From Carboxylicivirga fragile (GTDB taxonomy: Bacteria > Bacteroidota > Bacteroidia > Bacteroidales > Marinilabiliaceae): 56,650 bases of DNA. A program made the position numbers and the translations under genes. The stretch is from contig JAFMVD010000039.1 of the NCBI GenBank assembly GCA_025499625.1, positions 1 through 56,650 on the forward strand, in the 5' to 3' direction. Shown here piece after piece: positions 7,822-16,623 of the stretch. The notes beneath the pieces were generated by a model. That model was not told where the DNA came from, searched no databases, and saw only the letters and a list, made by a program, of their open reading frames with translations. Positions within the stretch are counted from its first letter, which is position 1; each line of letters begins with the position of its first letter.

Positions 7822-10731
7822 ATGCATAAACTTATAGTAAGAATACTACTTCTGGCATGTTTAAGCTGGACGGTTGTCACTCCCTTGATGGCCGATGGAA
7901 AAAAGAAAATGGATCACACCATTTATGATTCATGGAAATCTCTTGATCGAGAATTTGTTATCTCTGACGATGGTCAGTTTATTTCCTATGTAATTAAGCC
8001 GCAAGAAGGCGATACTTATTTGTACATATATAATGTGCAAACACAAAAGTTGGATTCTATCCCCAGAGGTAAAAAACCTGTGTTTTCAAAAGGAGGGTCA
8101 TTCTTGGCATTTAACGTGTTGGCACAAGCCGATTCTGTAAGAGCTCTTAAGCTTAAAAAGGTTAAGAAAGATAAAATGCCGAAGGATTCTTTATTTGTTA
8201 AAAACTTGAGTACTGGTGAGTTTACTATGGTAGCTGGAATTAACAAATGGAGCGCTCCTAAGGATGGTGGAGACTGGTTGGCTTATATGTTAGATAAAGA
8301 AGCTAAGAAAAGGGAAGAGCCAAAGGATTCGGCCGTGGTTGAAGAGGAAACCAAAGAAACTTTGGAAGTAGAGGCGGAAGAGACTGAGGAAGAGGAAGGA
8401 AGTAAGTTAAAGGCTGAGAAGGAAGAGAAGAAAGAAGAAAAAAAGGATAAAAAGAAAAAGCCATTTAAGTCGAAAGGCAAACCAATGGTATTTTATCGCC
8501 CATCAACAGGCGATAGTATATACATCGAAAAGGTATCGTTCTACAGTTTGGCTGAGAATGGTAATGGTGCATATGTAGTACAAAGTGTTGGTGATACCAC
8601 GGAAGTTTCAAAAGTATTGAAGTTCGATCCCGAATCATTTACAGTAGATACGGTTTTTAATGAGATTGGTAAAGTTAATAAGATAAGTGCTGCATACAAC
8701 GGAGAGCAATGTGCATTCTTGTTTTCAGGAGATACGGCTAAAACGAAAGTTTATCGTTTATACCACTATGGTTTAAAAATGGTACAGCCTGCTATGGTTA
8801 TGGACACAATTCATTCAGCTCTTCCCGCAGAGTGGTCCGTTTCAACCAAAGGTAAATTATTCTTTTCTCGTAATGGTGAGCGTTTATTCTTTGGTGCTGG
8901 AGTTAGGCCTAAAGAAGAACCAAAAGATACCTTAACAGCGGATGAAAAAGCACACGTTGATGTTTGGAATTGGAAGGATAAAGAAATTCAGCCGATGCAG
9001 AAAAAGAACCTTTCCAAATCCAAGGATCCGGCTTATACTTGCGTTTACCATATTAAAGACCAGAAAATAGTTCAGTTGGCAAATGAGCAGTTTAAGTCGG
9101 TTGATGTACCCGATAAAGGAAATGCTACAATTGGCTTCTCCTATGACAGTGAACCATATAAGAGAGCTCAATCGTGGAATGCCATATGGGCGTCTGACGT
9201 ATACAAAATAGATATTTCTAGCGGAAAGAAAACTCTATTAATTAATAGAATACATGGTAGATCTAAATCATCTTACACCGGTAGTTGGTTTGTTTATTTC
9301 GAACCGGCAGATGGACAGTATTATTCAATAAATACAGTTGATGGACAGAAACGATTGATCACACCTGGAATTACAGTATCGTTTTCAGATGAATTACAAG
9401 ATATGCCAAATGAGCCTTCGGCCTATGGTATAATGGGTTTTTCTAATGATGATAGATATGTGTTGGTTTACGATCGTTACGATATTTGGCAATTGGATTT
9501 ACTGGCTAAAAAAGCACCAAAGTGTTTAACCGATGGGCTTGGGCGTAAATCAAATACTTCATACAGGTATATTCAATTAAATAAAGAAGAAAAAGGTATT
9601 AATCTTAAAAAAGATATTCTTCTTAAGGCTTTTAATGATGTTAATAAAAAGTCGGGATATAGCAAGTTAGCCAAAGGAGAATTAAACCAGATTATTTTTG
9701 GTGATTATAGTGTTTACACGCCGTCGAAAGCAAAGAATGCGGATGTGTACATGTGGCGAAAGTCAACTTATACTGACTATCCTGAAATAAGAGTAAGTGA
9801 TGCTAGTTACACTAATGAAAAGATTATTTCAAATACTAATCCGCAACAGAAAGATTACATATGGGGTGATATACAGTTGGTTGATTGGATAGCTTCTGAT
9901 GGACTGACGCATCAAGGTTTATTAATTGTGCCTGAGAACCTGGATAAATCAAAGAAGTATCCAATGGTTTCGTATTTCTACGAGCGTTATTCAGATAACC
10001 TGCACGGCTATCGTAGTCCAGCGCCAAGTCGTTCAACGGTTAACTGGAATTTTTATGCCTCTAATGGTTATGTAATTTTCGTGCCGGATATCTTTTATCG
10101 CGATGGTGATCCTGGATTATGTGCCTACGAAGCCATAGTGAGTGGTTGCTTAGCCATGGCTGATCGTTTTGAATTTATTGATCGCGAAAATATGGGTATT
10201 CAAGGTCAGAGCTGGGGTGGTTATCAGGTGGCCCACCTTGTAACGCGGACCAATTTATTTAAAGCTGGTATGGCCGGTGCTCCGGTAAGTAACATGACTA
10301 GTGCTTATGGCGGAATCCGCTGGGGATCGGGTATGAGCCGCATGTTCCAGTACGAACATACACAAAGTCGCATAGGAGGTACCTTATGGGAAAAAACCAA
10401 TAAATACATCGAGAATTCACCTGTATTTTTTGCACCACAAGTGGAAACACCATTATTGATGATGCATAATGATAATGATGGTGCTGTACCTTGGTACCAA
10501 GGAATTGAATATTTTATGGCTTTACGTCGTTTGGATAAACCAGTTTGGATGTTGGTGTATAATAAAGAGGAGCATAATTTAACTCGTCGTGCCAATTCAA
10601 AGGATTTAAGCCGTAGAATGATGCAGTTTTTTGACCACTACCTAAAAGATGCCCCAATGCCTGTTTGGATGCATGAAGGAGTTCCTGCTGTAAAAAAAGG
10701 TAAGGAAACTGGTTACGAGTTGGTTGATTAA
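7822..10731 (+). CDS. Exported S9-family (prolyl oligopeptidase) serine peptidase
   Basis: 969 residues from the chosen start, which opens on a signal peptide (MHKLIVRILLLACLSWTVV). An ATG at 7771 would add 17 residues, but a promoter-like TATCTTCG lies at 7794-7801, inside that extension. The first two thirds form a WD/beta-propeller-like region. The C-terminal alpha/beta-hydrolase has the nucleophile motif GQSWGGYQ (Ser about 797), an Asp in NDNDGAVPW (about 886) and a His in EEHNLTRR (about 918), the complete triad in the right order. The family cuts peptides, often after proline or as dipeptidyl peptidases, in the periplasm or at the cell surface. Unusual: a 60-residue stretch at about 155-215 made almost only of Glu, Lys, Asp and Ala interrupts the propeller. 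Confidence 0.92.
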   Translation: MHKLIVRILLLACLSWTVVTPLMADGKKKMDHTIYDSWKSLDREFVISDDGQFISYVIKPQEGDTYLYIYNVQTQKLDSIPRGKKPVFSKGGSFLAFNVLAQADSVRALKLKKVKKDKMPKDSLFVKNLSTGEFTMVAGINKWSAPKDGGDWLAYMLDKEAKKREEPKDSAVVEEETKETLEVEAEETEEEEGSKLKAEKEEKKEEKKDKKKKPFKSKGKPMVFYRPSTGDSIYIEKVSFYSLAENGNGAYVVQSVGDTTEVSKVLKFDPESFTVDTVFNEIGKVNKISAAYNGEQCAFLFSGDTAKTKVYRLYHYGLKMVQPAMVMDTIHSALPAEWSVSTKGKLFFSRNGERLFFGAGVRPKEEPKDTLTADEKAHVDVWNWKDKEIQPMQKKNLSKSKDPAYTCVYHIKDQKIVQLANEQFKSVDVPDKGNATIGFSYDSEPYKRAQSWNAIWASDVYKIDISSGKKTLLINRIHGRSKSSYTGSWFVYFEPADGQYYSINTVDGQKRLITPGITVSFSDELQDMPNEPSAYGIMGFSNDDRYVLVYDRYDIWQLDLLAKKAPKCLTDGLGRKSNTSYRYIQLNKEEKGINLKKDILLKAFNDVNKKSGYSKLAKGELNQIIFGDYSVYTPSKAKNADVYMWRKSTYTDYPEIRVSDASYTNEKIISNTNPQQKDYIWGDIQLVDWIASDGLTHQGLLIVPENLDKSKKYPMVSYFYERYSDNLHGYRSPAPSRSTVNWNFYASNGYVIFVPDIFYRDGDPGLCAYEAIVSGCLAMADRFEFIDRENMGIQGQSWGGYQVAHLVTRTNLFKAGMAGAPVSNMTSAYGGIRWGSGMSRMFQYEHTQSRIGGTLWEKTNKYIENSPVFFAPQVETPLLMMHNDNDGAVPWYQGIEYFMALRRLDKPVWMLVYNKEEHNLTRRANSKDLSRRMMQFFDHYLKDAPMPVWMHEGVPAVKKGKETGYELVD

Positions 10732-10753
10732 TTATCGATATTTAAAAATATTT

Positions 10754-10786
10754 AAGCGTTGCTCAATAGAGTGGCGCTTTTTTTTT
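10754..10786 (+). terminator. Rho-independent terminator of the S9 peptidase
   Basis: Eleven-base arms AAGCGTTGCTC and GAGTGGCGCTT, three wobble pairs, AATA loop, then a run of nine T beginning in the arm. Confidence 0.88.
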
Positions 10787-10885
10787 GTGCTGTTGGTAGG
10801 TGTTTCAGCAACGAAATAAAAAATGAATGCGATTATTTATTTTGATGTTGATAATAGTAACTTTAAGCACCAAAAAAATCTAGTT

Positions 10886-11422
10886 ATGGAATCATTACGT
10901 AAAAATCTAATTGGTTTATTGTTATTAGCTTTTGTATTACCTATGTCGATATTAGCACAAGAAAAGGTGGAAATTCATCCATTACTAGGTGATTCTATTA
11001 CCTACGAAGAAGCCTATAAATACTATTTGTTTCGTGATATTGGGAAATTAGATTTTGATTATGCGCAAGTATATAAAAAATCAGATGTTTACTCGCTACA
11101 TTTTTACGGTGACTCAGCTTTTTCGATTCCTATGGATAGTATGCAGTTGAAACAATATGTTGCCAATGTTGAACTGATTAATCAATATGAGTTAAGTGCT
11201 TCTCAAACTAACGATATCAATGTGAAAAGTGATAGTTTAATTGTTAAGTCAATTGATCTGCACCTAATGAACGATGAGCAGAAAAAGAAGATGATTAAGG
11301 ATGCCAGACTTTACCAAATGAAAAAGTTAAACGCTGATGAACAAGGTTTACATGGTACGCAACGAGAAGATTACATAAATTATACAGGTGGAGCGGTTTG
11401 GTCGCCAAAGAAGAAAAAATAA
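10886..11422 (+). CDS. Small exported protein of unknown function
   Basis: 178 residues from the start chosen at 10886, which opens directly on a signal peptide ending SILAQ; an upstream ATG at 10823 would place 21 polar residues in front of it. The mature part begins 'EKVEIHPLLGDSITYEEAYKYYLF' in style, is rich in Tyr, Asp and Lys, and ends in a lysine cluster. No known domain recognised. It lies between the S9 peptidase terminator and a shared convergent terminator, so it is a single-gene unit. Probably periplasmic. Confidence 0.65.
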   Translation: MESLRKNLIGLLLLAFVLPMSILAQEKVEIHPLLGDSITYEEAYKYYLFRDIGKLDFDYAQVYKKSDVYSLHFYGDSAFSIPMDSMQLKQYVANVELINQYELSASQTNDINVKSDSLIVKSIDLHLMNDEQKKKMIKDARLYQMKKLNADEQGLHGTQREDYINYTGGAVWSPKKKK

Positions 11423-11436
11423 TCATTTACTTTATA

Positions 11437-11473
11437 ACAACAAACGCCACTCAATGTAAGTGGCGTTTGTTGT
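11437..11473. terminator. Bidirectional terminator between convergent genes
   Basis: Perfect 15-base arms, ACAACAAACGCCACT and its complement, around a seven-base loop. It lies between a plus-strand stop at 11422 and a minus-strand stop at 11480, so it can serve both. T-richness on either side is modest. Confidence 0.8.
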
Positions 11474-11479
11474 ATAATG

Positions 11480-12697
11480 CTATTTCTGTTTTCTAATTGG
11501 AAACCATTTTCCATAGGTTGCGCAGCGCCATAACCATTCGATGGGGCCAAAGCTAAAAAACTTAAACCACACATATGAGAATGCAAACTGGAATACTAAA
11601 ATACCCGCAGCAACGGTAAAGGTTTGCTGAAGCGTTAATTCACCAAAGTACCCCCAGGCAATTATTGGGTAGAAAATTAAGATGCCTATTACGGTATGTC
11701 CTATGTAAGATGACATCGACTGCTGGCCATAGTTCTTTAACCATGCAAATAGAAAGAACTTAGGGAATTTATCAACCAATAATGCTAAAAGCCCAATGTA
11801 GGCCAGACCCAATGAAACCTGACCAACCTCGTGGGTTAATTTATAAAGTACATTACTCCACGATTTTGAAAAAGAAGCAATACTACCCGTCATTGTTGCG
11901 GCCAAGCCGGTAAACGTAACACCAAGAATAATTAATGGCAATAGGTATTTTATTTGTTTGCTTTTAACGGTTATAAACTCTGTTTTATGTAAATAAAAAC
12001 CAAGCATGAACAGACCAAGTACCTTAAATGGACGTCCCGAAGGAATAAAGTCGTACCAACGCCAGTATAAGTTATGTAGGTTGGTTCTGAATACATCAAG
12101 GTAATTTGAGCTTCTGAAACCTTCCACAACAGCAGCGGGTGCCATATCTGCATAAGTTTTCAATGCGGTAGCTTCTGGTTTAACAATGTCCTGAGCAAAG
12201 GTGAACATGTAAATTATATCCAAGAAAATCGGAAAGGTGAAGAGTATAATCGCTGTCCAAAGCAGTTTTTTAGTTGGTAACTTACGCATGCTCCATAATA
12301 GCACGCCCATTAATGCATATAGTGTAAGTATATCGCCCGACCAGCAGAGTGCATGAATAACACCTACAGCAAATAAAATGCCAAGGCGCTTTAGGTATGT
12401 CTTATTAAACCCATCTTTTTCACCATTTCGCGAAAACTGTATGTAGAAACCAATACCAAACAACAAAGAGAATATGGTATAGAACTTCGTGTCAACAAAG
12501 AATTTAAGCAGGTTGTACAGTAACTTGTCTGTTTCTATGTTTCCCAGTGCAATGATTGAGTCGAAGGGTAGAAACTTCAAGCCACTCCAACTTAGTATGT
12601 TCGCATACAAAATACCAACCAAGGCAAATCCTCGCAATACATCGAGGAAAATGATCCGGTTTTTAGCCAAAGTTGGCTTCATTTCAGTTTGATTCAT
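11480..12697 (-). CDS. DUF418-family (YeiB-like) inner-membrane protein
   Basis: 405 residues from the start chosen at 12697. The N-terminal 'RIIFLDVLRGFALVGILYAN' is the hallmark of the acyltransferase-3/YeiB superfamily, and the C-terminal half has the DUF418 signature 'GPIEWLWRCATYGKW'. About ten hydrophobic segments are visible. Function of DUF418 proteins is not established; they are presumed membrane transporters or acyl-transfer proteins. The longer frame (to 12814) adds 39 residues of low hydrophobic quality and is not favoured. It is convergent with the small exported protein and divergent from the PhoD-like phosphatase. Confidence 0.88.
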   Translation of the reverse strand: MNQTEMKPTLAKNRIIFLDVLRGFALVGILYANILSWSGLKFLPFDSIIALGNIETDKLLYNLLKFFVDTKFYTIFSLLFGIGFYIQFSRNGEKDGFNKTYLKRLGILFAVGVIHALCWSGDILTLYALMGVLLWSMRKLPTKKLLWTAIILFTFPIFLDIIYMFTFAQDIVKPEATALKTYADMAPAAVVEGFRSSNYLDVFRTNLHNLYWRWYDFIPSGRPFKVLGLFMLGFYLHKTEFITVKSKQIKYLLPLIILGVTFTGLAATMTGSIASFSKSWSNVLYKLTHEVGQVSLGLAYIGLLALLVDKFPKFFLFAWLKNYGQQSMSSYIGHTVIGILIFYPIIAWGYFGELTLQQTFTVAAGILVFQFAFSYVWFKFFSFGPIEWLWRCATYGKWFPIRKQK

Positions 12698-12851
12698 AAT
12701 TTTAGGCGTATTCTTGTTTTTTTCGAGAGATGAAGATAATAAGTTTTTGAATAAAGTTCTTCGTGATTCGAAATTGATTATTACAATACAACTAAATACC
12801 TTAAATTTAACCAAGCAAATAATTCAATAGTTCCTAATTATATTTAATAAC

Positions 12852-14201
12852 ATGATTAATTTGTCACTATCTAAAACCTTGTTGTTCCTGGTATTGGTAA
12901 TCCTGTGCAGTACATCTGCCTTTGCTCAAAAAGATTTATTACAGTCCGGACCAATGGTTGGTTATTCAACTATGAAAGAAGTAATGCTATGGGCTCAGAC
13001 CAACAAGACAGCTACCGTTCATTTTGAATATTGGAATAAGGCTGATGTAAATCAAAGGTATCTTACAGATAAGGTAAAAACGATTAAAACAGATGCCTTT
13101 GTGGCGCGTTGTGTTGCCGATCAGTTGGAGCCTGGCTGCCAGTACGAATACCAATTGTATATTAATAATAAGTCAGTAAAGCGACCTTATAAATTGCAGT
13201 TCGAAACTCAAACCCTTTGGCAGTGGCGAACAGATGCACCTGACTTTAGCTTCGGAACAGGAAGTTGCGCTTTCATTAATGAAGAAAAATACGACAGGGC
13301 AGGTAAGCCTTATGGTGGCGATTATCAGATTTTTAAAGATATCTACAAAAAGCAACCGCAGTTTTTCTTGTGGTTAGGCGATAATGTTTATTTACGCGAA
13401 GCCGATTGGAACAGTGTTACGGGTATCAACCATCGGTACACACATACTCGTTCAACACCTGAAATGCAAGCTATGCTTGGCAGTATGCACCATTATGCCA
13501 TTTGGGATGATCACGATTATGGGCCAAATGATTCGGATCGATCATACCATCTAAAAAAGGAAACACTTAAGACTTTTAAGAATTTCTTTGCCAATCCTAA
13601 TTACATATTTGATGAAGGAACAGTCGGTACTTTTCAATGGGCTGATTGTGATTTCTTTTTAACGGATAACCGCTATTGGCGAACACCAAATAATCGTGAT
13701 GATATTGTGGATCATGATATATTGGGCGAAGAACAGATGCAATGGCTGTTGGATGCTTTATCAAATAGTGGAGCACCATTTAAATTCGTAGTAATGGGCG
13801 GACAGTTTATTAGTCCTTTAAAACGTTATGAGAAACACGCCAATATTGCGCCCAAAGAACGTTCAGAACTAATAAGAGCCATTGAACGACTAAAGATTGA
13901 GGGAGTCGTTTTCATCTCTGGTGATGTTCACATTACTGAACTATCAAAGTTAGAAATAGATGGTGCTTACCCACTTTACGATTTAACCGTTTCGCCATTA
14001 ACTTCGGGCATTGCTGGCAAAGGGGCGGAGGAGAATCCAACTCAGGTAGAGGGTACTTTGGTACGTGAGCGTAATTATTCGCTAATGAAAGTATCGGGCA
14101 AAAGAGGCGAGCGTGTATTAACGATGACCATCTATAATAGTAACGGAAAGGAAGTTTGGACGAAGCAGATTCATGCTTCAGAGTTGAAGTTTGAGAAATA
14201 A
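12852..14201 (+). CDS. PhoD-like metallophosphatase, exported
   Basis: 449 residues with a signal peptide (LLFLVLVILCSTSAFAQ). A short fibronectin-like N-terminal region precedes a metallophosphoesterase core with GTGSCAF, FLWLGDNVY (metal-binding Asp), AIWDDHDYGPNDSD and ISGDVHITE (metal-binding His). This is the alkaline phosphatase D family, which hydrolyses phosphomonoesters or phosphodiesters using Fe/Ca. Secreted to the periplasm or beyond. A 29-nt palindrome begins 11 bases after the stop. No pho-type neighbours are present, so its regulation cannot be judged from here. Confidence 0.92.
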   Translation: MINLSLSKTLLFLVLVILCSTSAFAQKDLLQSGPMVGYSTMKEVMLWAQTNKTATVHFEYWNKADVNQRYLTDKVKTIKTDAFVARCVADQLEPGCQYEYQLYINNKSVKRPYKLQFETQTLWQWRTDAPDFSFGTGSCAFINEEKYDRAGKPYGGDYQIFKDIYKKQPQFFLWLGDNVYLREADWNSVTGINHRYTHTRSTPEMQAMLGSMHHYAIWDDHDYGPNDSDRSYHLKKETLKTFKNFFANPNYIFDEGTVGTFQWADCDFFLTDNRYWRTPNNRDDIVDHDILGEEQMQWLLDALSNSGAPFKFVVMGGQFISPLKRYEKHANIAPKERSELIRAIERLKIEGVVFISGDVHITELSKLEIDGAYPLYDLTVSPLTSGIAGKGAEENPTQVEGTLVRERNYSLMKVSGKRGERVLTMTIYNSNGKEVWTKQIHASELKFEK

Positions 14202-14211
14202 TAGCTTTAAC

Positions 14212-14240
14212 ACCTAACAGGTTTTTAAAACTTGTTAGGT
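14212..14240. repeat. 29-nt REP-like palindrome, left copy
   Basis: Arms ACCTAACAGGTTT and AAACTTGTTAGGT fold almost completely. It matches the copy at 14886-14914 in 27 of 29 positions. The two copies bracket a REP-associated transposase, the arrangement expected for a RAYT and its cognate repeat. Confidence 0.88.
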
Positions 14241-14270
14241 ATAGCGTTTATATAATTATCAATTTAAGCC

Positions 14271-14870
14271 ATGAGCAGCATACCTTTCGAACCTGGTGCA
14301 TATTATCATATCTTCAATAGAGGAAATAACAAAGAGAATATTTTTAAGGAGGAAAAGAATTATAAATACTTCTTGACCAAGATGGCGCAACATCTTTTGA
14401 ACATATCAAATGTGTATGCGTACTGTCTCATGTCAAATCATTTTCATTTAGTTCTTGAAATTAAGAAGCTTACAGAATTACCTAAGGAGTATCAAAGTGG
14501 TAAAAAGAGCTTGCATCAACCTTTTTCGAACATGTTTAATGCCTATACAAAAGCTGTTAATATGGCTTATGGTCGCACCGGAAGCTTGTTTCAAGAACAT
14601 TTAAAGCGTAATGTGATTAATGACGAAAATTATTTGTTAGATGTTATTACTTATGTCCATTTGAATCCTGTAAAGCATGGGTTTAATACTGATTTCAAAA
14701 ACTATACTCATTCTTCGTACCAAAGTATTGTAAGCACTGGTCAAACCCAACTAGAAAGAAATGCTGTTATTGATTTGTTTGGCGATAAGGATAATTTTGA
14801 ATATTGCCATAAAGCCCAATTGTATCGCCTCCGCAATAAGCTAAATGAAATTGAGGATATTGATTGGTGA
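14271..14870 (+). CDS. REP-associated tyrosine transposase (Y1/IS200-like, RAYT)
   Basis: 199 residues. The HUH motif is HFH at 57-59 within CLMSNHFHLVLEI, and the conserved 'YVHLNPVKHG' (about 128-137) carries the likely catalytic tyrosine. These single-strand transposases are domesticated: they sit once per genome region, lack IS ends, and are flanked by the short palindromes they recognise, here two 29-nt copies 30 bases upstream and 15 bases downstream. The frame is intact, so it may be active on REP elements. The start at 14271 gives the usual 'MSSIPFEPGAYYHIFNRG' beginning. Confidence 0.93.
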   Translation: MSSIPFEPGAYYHIFNRGNNKENIFKEEKNYKYFLTKMAQHLLNISNVYAYCLMSNHFHLVLEIKKLTELPKEYQSGKKSLHQPFSNMFNAYTKAVNMAYGRTGSLFQEHLKRNVINDENYLLDVITYVHLNPVKHGFNTDFKNYTHSSYQSIVSTGQTQLERNAVIDLFGDKDNFEYCHKAQLYRLRNKLNEIEDIDW

Positions 14871-14885
14871 AGTAAAAAGAAATAT

Positions 14886-14914
14886 ACCTAACAGGTTTTT
14901 GAAACCTGTTAGGT
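14886..14914. repeat. 29-nt REP-like palindrome, right copy
   Basis: ACCTAACAGGTTT and AAACCTGTTAGGT are perfect complements around three bases. It begins 15 bases after the transposase stop and ends 22 bases before the DUF1456 start. It has no T-tract. Confidence 0.88.
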
Positions 14915-14936
14915 GTTCAATAAATATAAATAGAAC

Positions 14937-15398
14937 ATGGAAAACAACGATATACTGCGTCGCTTACGCTTTACATTTAGTTTTAACGATACTAAGATGA
15001 TAGAGCTTTCTGCCATGGGTAATTTAACTGTTAACCGGGCAACCATTAGCAGTTGGTTAAAGCGCGAAGGAGATGAGGATTTTATTGAGATGAATGACAA
15101 AGAGCTGGCTTCGTTTTTAAATGGATTAATTATTGACAAACGTGGTAAGCAAGATGGTCGCGACCCAGAGGCTGAAGAACGCTTAACAAATAATTTAATC
15201 CTTAAAAAGATAAAAATAGCCTTGAGTTTAACGGCCGAGGATATTGTTAATATTTTTAAAATAGTTGATAAGAAGATAACAATTAGTGAAATAGGGGCTT
15301 TTCTGCGTAACCCAAATCACAATAAATACCGCGAATTTAACGGGCAATATCTGCGTAATTTATTGTACGGCTTGCAAACAAAGTATAGCCAGAAGTAA
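14937..15398 (+). CDS. DUF1456-family (YehS-like) protein
   Basis: 153 residues, the usual length. It contains the family's two similar halves: 'NDILRRLRFTFSFNDTKMIEL' and 'NNLILKKIKIALSLTAEDIVNIF' each followed by a 'FLR/WLK' helix and a short tail. The protein is cytoplasmic, helical and of unknown biochemical role; relatives include E. coli YehS. It is the first of four small plus-strand genes after the transposase. Spacing of 22 bases to the next gene suggests co-transcription. Confidence 0.9.
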   Translation: MENNDILRRLRFTFSFNDTKMIELSAMGNLTVNRATISSWLKREGDEDFIEMNDKELASFLNGLIIDKRGKQDGRDPEAEERLTNNLILKKIKIALSLTAEDIVNIFKIVDKKITISEIGAFLRNPNHNKYREFNGQYLRNLLYGLQTKYSQK

Positions 15399-15420
15399 CT
15401 TGATAAACTAAAACGACCAT

Positions 15421-15804
15421 ATGAGATTCCCAGATTCATTTTGCCATTTTATTCGAAATAATACGCTGATAGAAATTAAAGGAGGAATTGAAAGAGAAAA
15501 CTTCCTACCTATCTGGATTGTTGAAGCTAACGATAGATTGTTTGTTAGAACTTGGAATAAAAGCCCGAAAAGTTGGTTTACTGACTTTATAAAAACTGGA
15601 GTTGGACAAATAAAATATGGCGATCAAATAATGAAGGTTAAAGGTCAAAAACTACCAAAGGAAGACAAAATAAATCGATTAATTAATGAGGCCTATTTGA
15701 ATAAATACAACCAGGAGAGAAATATAAAATATGCTGTAGGTATTTCTCAACCCGAATATGCTGATTATACCATGGAATTATTTTTTGATCGTACAGAACA
15801 ATAA
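15421..15804 (+). CDS. DUF2255-family protein
   Basis: 127 residues. The core 'WIVEANDRLFVRTWNKSPKS' followed by a glycine-rich turn is typical of DUF2255, a small flavin-reductase-like beta-barrel group. Function unknown. It directly follows the DUF1456 gene and precedes a broken DUF4269 gene by a few bases. Confidence 0.82.
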   Translation: MRFPDSFCHFIRNNTLIEIKGGIERENFLPIWIVEANDRLFVRTWNKSPKSWFTDFIKTGVGQIKYGDQIMKVKGQKLPKEDKINRLINEAYLNKYNQERNIKYAVGISQPEYADYTMELFFDRTEQ

Positions 15805-15807
15805 ATT

Positions 15808-16026
15808 TTGATTGACTTTAAAAACATAGAATATTTAAGAGTTGGCAACAATAAGCAGAAAAGAGCTTATGAGGTTCTGACAAAAAAGTCCTGATTTCTC
15901 TCGACGAGTTTAAGATCAATATTAATTGGCACAATTCCAATCAATATTGATCTTAAAAATAGTGATTTAGATATAGTTTGTTGCTTTACTGATAGAGATA
16001 GTTTTGAGAAATTATTAAACGATTAA
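15808..16026 (+). pseudogene. DUF4269-family pseudogene
   Basis: One reading frame gives 'IDFKNIEYLRVGNNKQKRAY' and, 30 codons later in the same frame, 'GTIPINIDLKNSDLDIVCCF', both landmarks of DUF4269. Between them lies an in-frame TGA at about 15892. The missing bridge 'VLISLDEF' is readable one frame over, so a one-base loss (probably in the A6 run at 15882-15887) and a later one-base gain flank it. The start is TTG or lost, and the frame stops at 16026 after about 72 codons, where the family runs to roughly 170. Thus frameshifted and 3'-truncated. Confidence 0.82.
15909..15957. repeat. 21-bp near-perfect inverted repeat inside the DUF4269 pseudogene
   Basis: Arms 15909-15929 and 15937-15957 match in 20 of 21 positions around a seven-base loop. 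The right arm encodes conserved DUF4269 residues; the left arm coincides with the point where the frame is lost. No T-tract follows. Confidence 0.85.
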
Positions 16027-16036
16027 ACTTGTATAA

Positions 16037-16435
16037 ATGAAAAAAGCTGGAATACTATTAGCTGTTTTTGCTACGGCGTTTGTAATAAATACACAATTGC
16101 TAAAAGCACAAGAGGTAAAAAGTGATGTATTCAAACACACTGTGTTCTTTTGGTTGAAAAATCCCGATAATAAGGCGGATAGAGAAGCTTTTGAGAGTTC
16201 TTTAACGAAGTTTATTGACCATTCCTTATTTGTGCAATCAAGGCACCTGGGTATACCAGCTGACACTAATCGAAAGGTTGTGGATAACACATATACCTAT
16301 TGCCTGCAAGTCACCTTTAAAAGCAAGGAGGAGCACGATAAATATCAGGCAGAAGAGGCGCATAAGATATTTATTGAAGAATCCTCGGATCTCTGGGAAA
16401 AAGTTATAGTTTACGACTCTGAAAATTTGTGGTAA
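16037..16435 (+). CDS. Exported Dabb-domain (stress-responsive A/B barrel) protein
   Basis: 132 residues with a signal peptide ending 'QLLKAQ'. The mature part opens 'FKHTVFFWLKNP' and has 'TYTYCLQVTFKSKEEHDKYQ', the dimeric alpha+beta barrel (Dabb) pattern. Dabb proteins are usually cytoplasmic; exported versions with a signal peptide are common in Bacteroidota. Substrate unknown. It follows the DUF4269 remnant by ten bases. Confidence 0.88.
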   Translation: MKKAGILLAVFATAFVINTQLLKAQEVKSDVFKHTVFFWLKNPDNKADREAFESSLTKFIDHSLFVQSRHLGIPADTNRKVVDNTYTYCLQVTFKSKEEHDKYQAEEAHKIFIEESSDLWEKVIVYDSENLW

Positions 16436-16553
16436 TGCTAGTTTTCAGATGTGCTAATAAGGAATCAACTTCGGTGGCCGAACTCAAACCAATACTAAAA
16501 AAACAGAATATGATTAATAAAAGATATCGCATTGTTCAAAGAAAAAGAAATCT

Positions 16554-16588
16554 AAATAAATTGTAATATTTCAAACAATTTATTTTTT
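16554..16588. terminator. Probable terminator between convergent genes
   Basis: Arms AAATAAATTG and CAATTTATTT around a 12-base loop, followed by T on the plus strand and preceded by A. It lies between the Dabb stop at 16435 and the minus-strand stop at 16624. AT-rich stem, so moderate strength. Confidence 0.55.
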
Positions 16589-16623
16589 CTCTTATGATTT
16601 ATTGAAATTTGGTTGCATAGTTC

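Noticed and set aside
15909-15957. The hairpin in the DUF4269 remnant as a terminator
   Set aside because: It is followed by A-rich sequence and lies inside decayed coding sequence.
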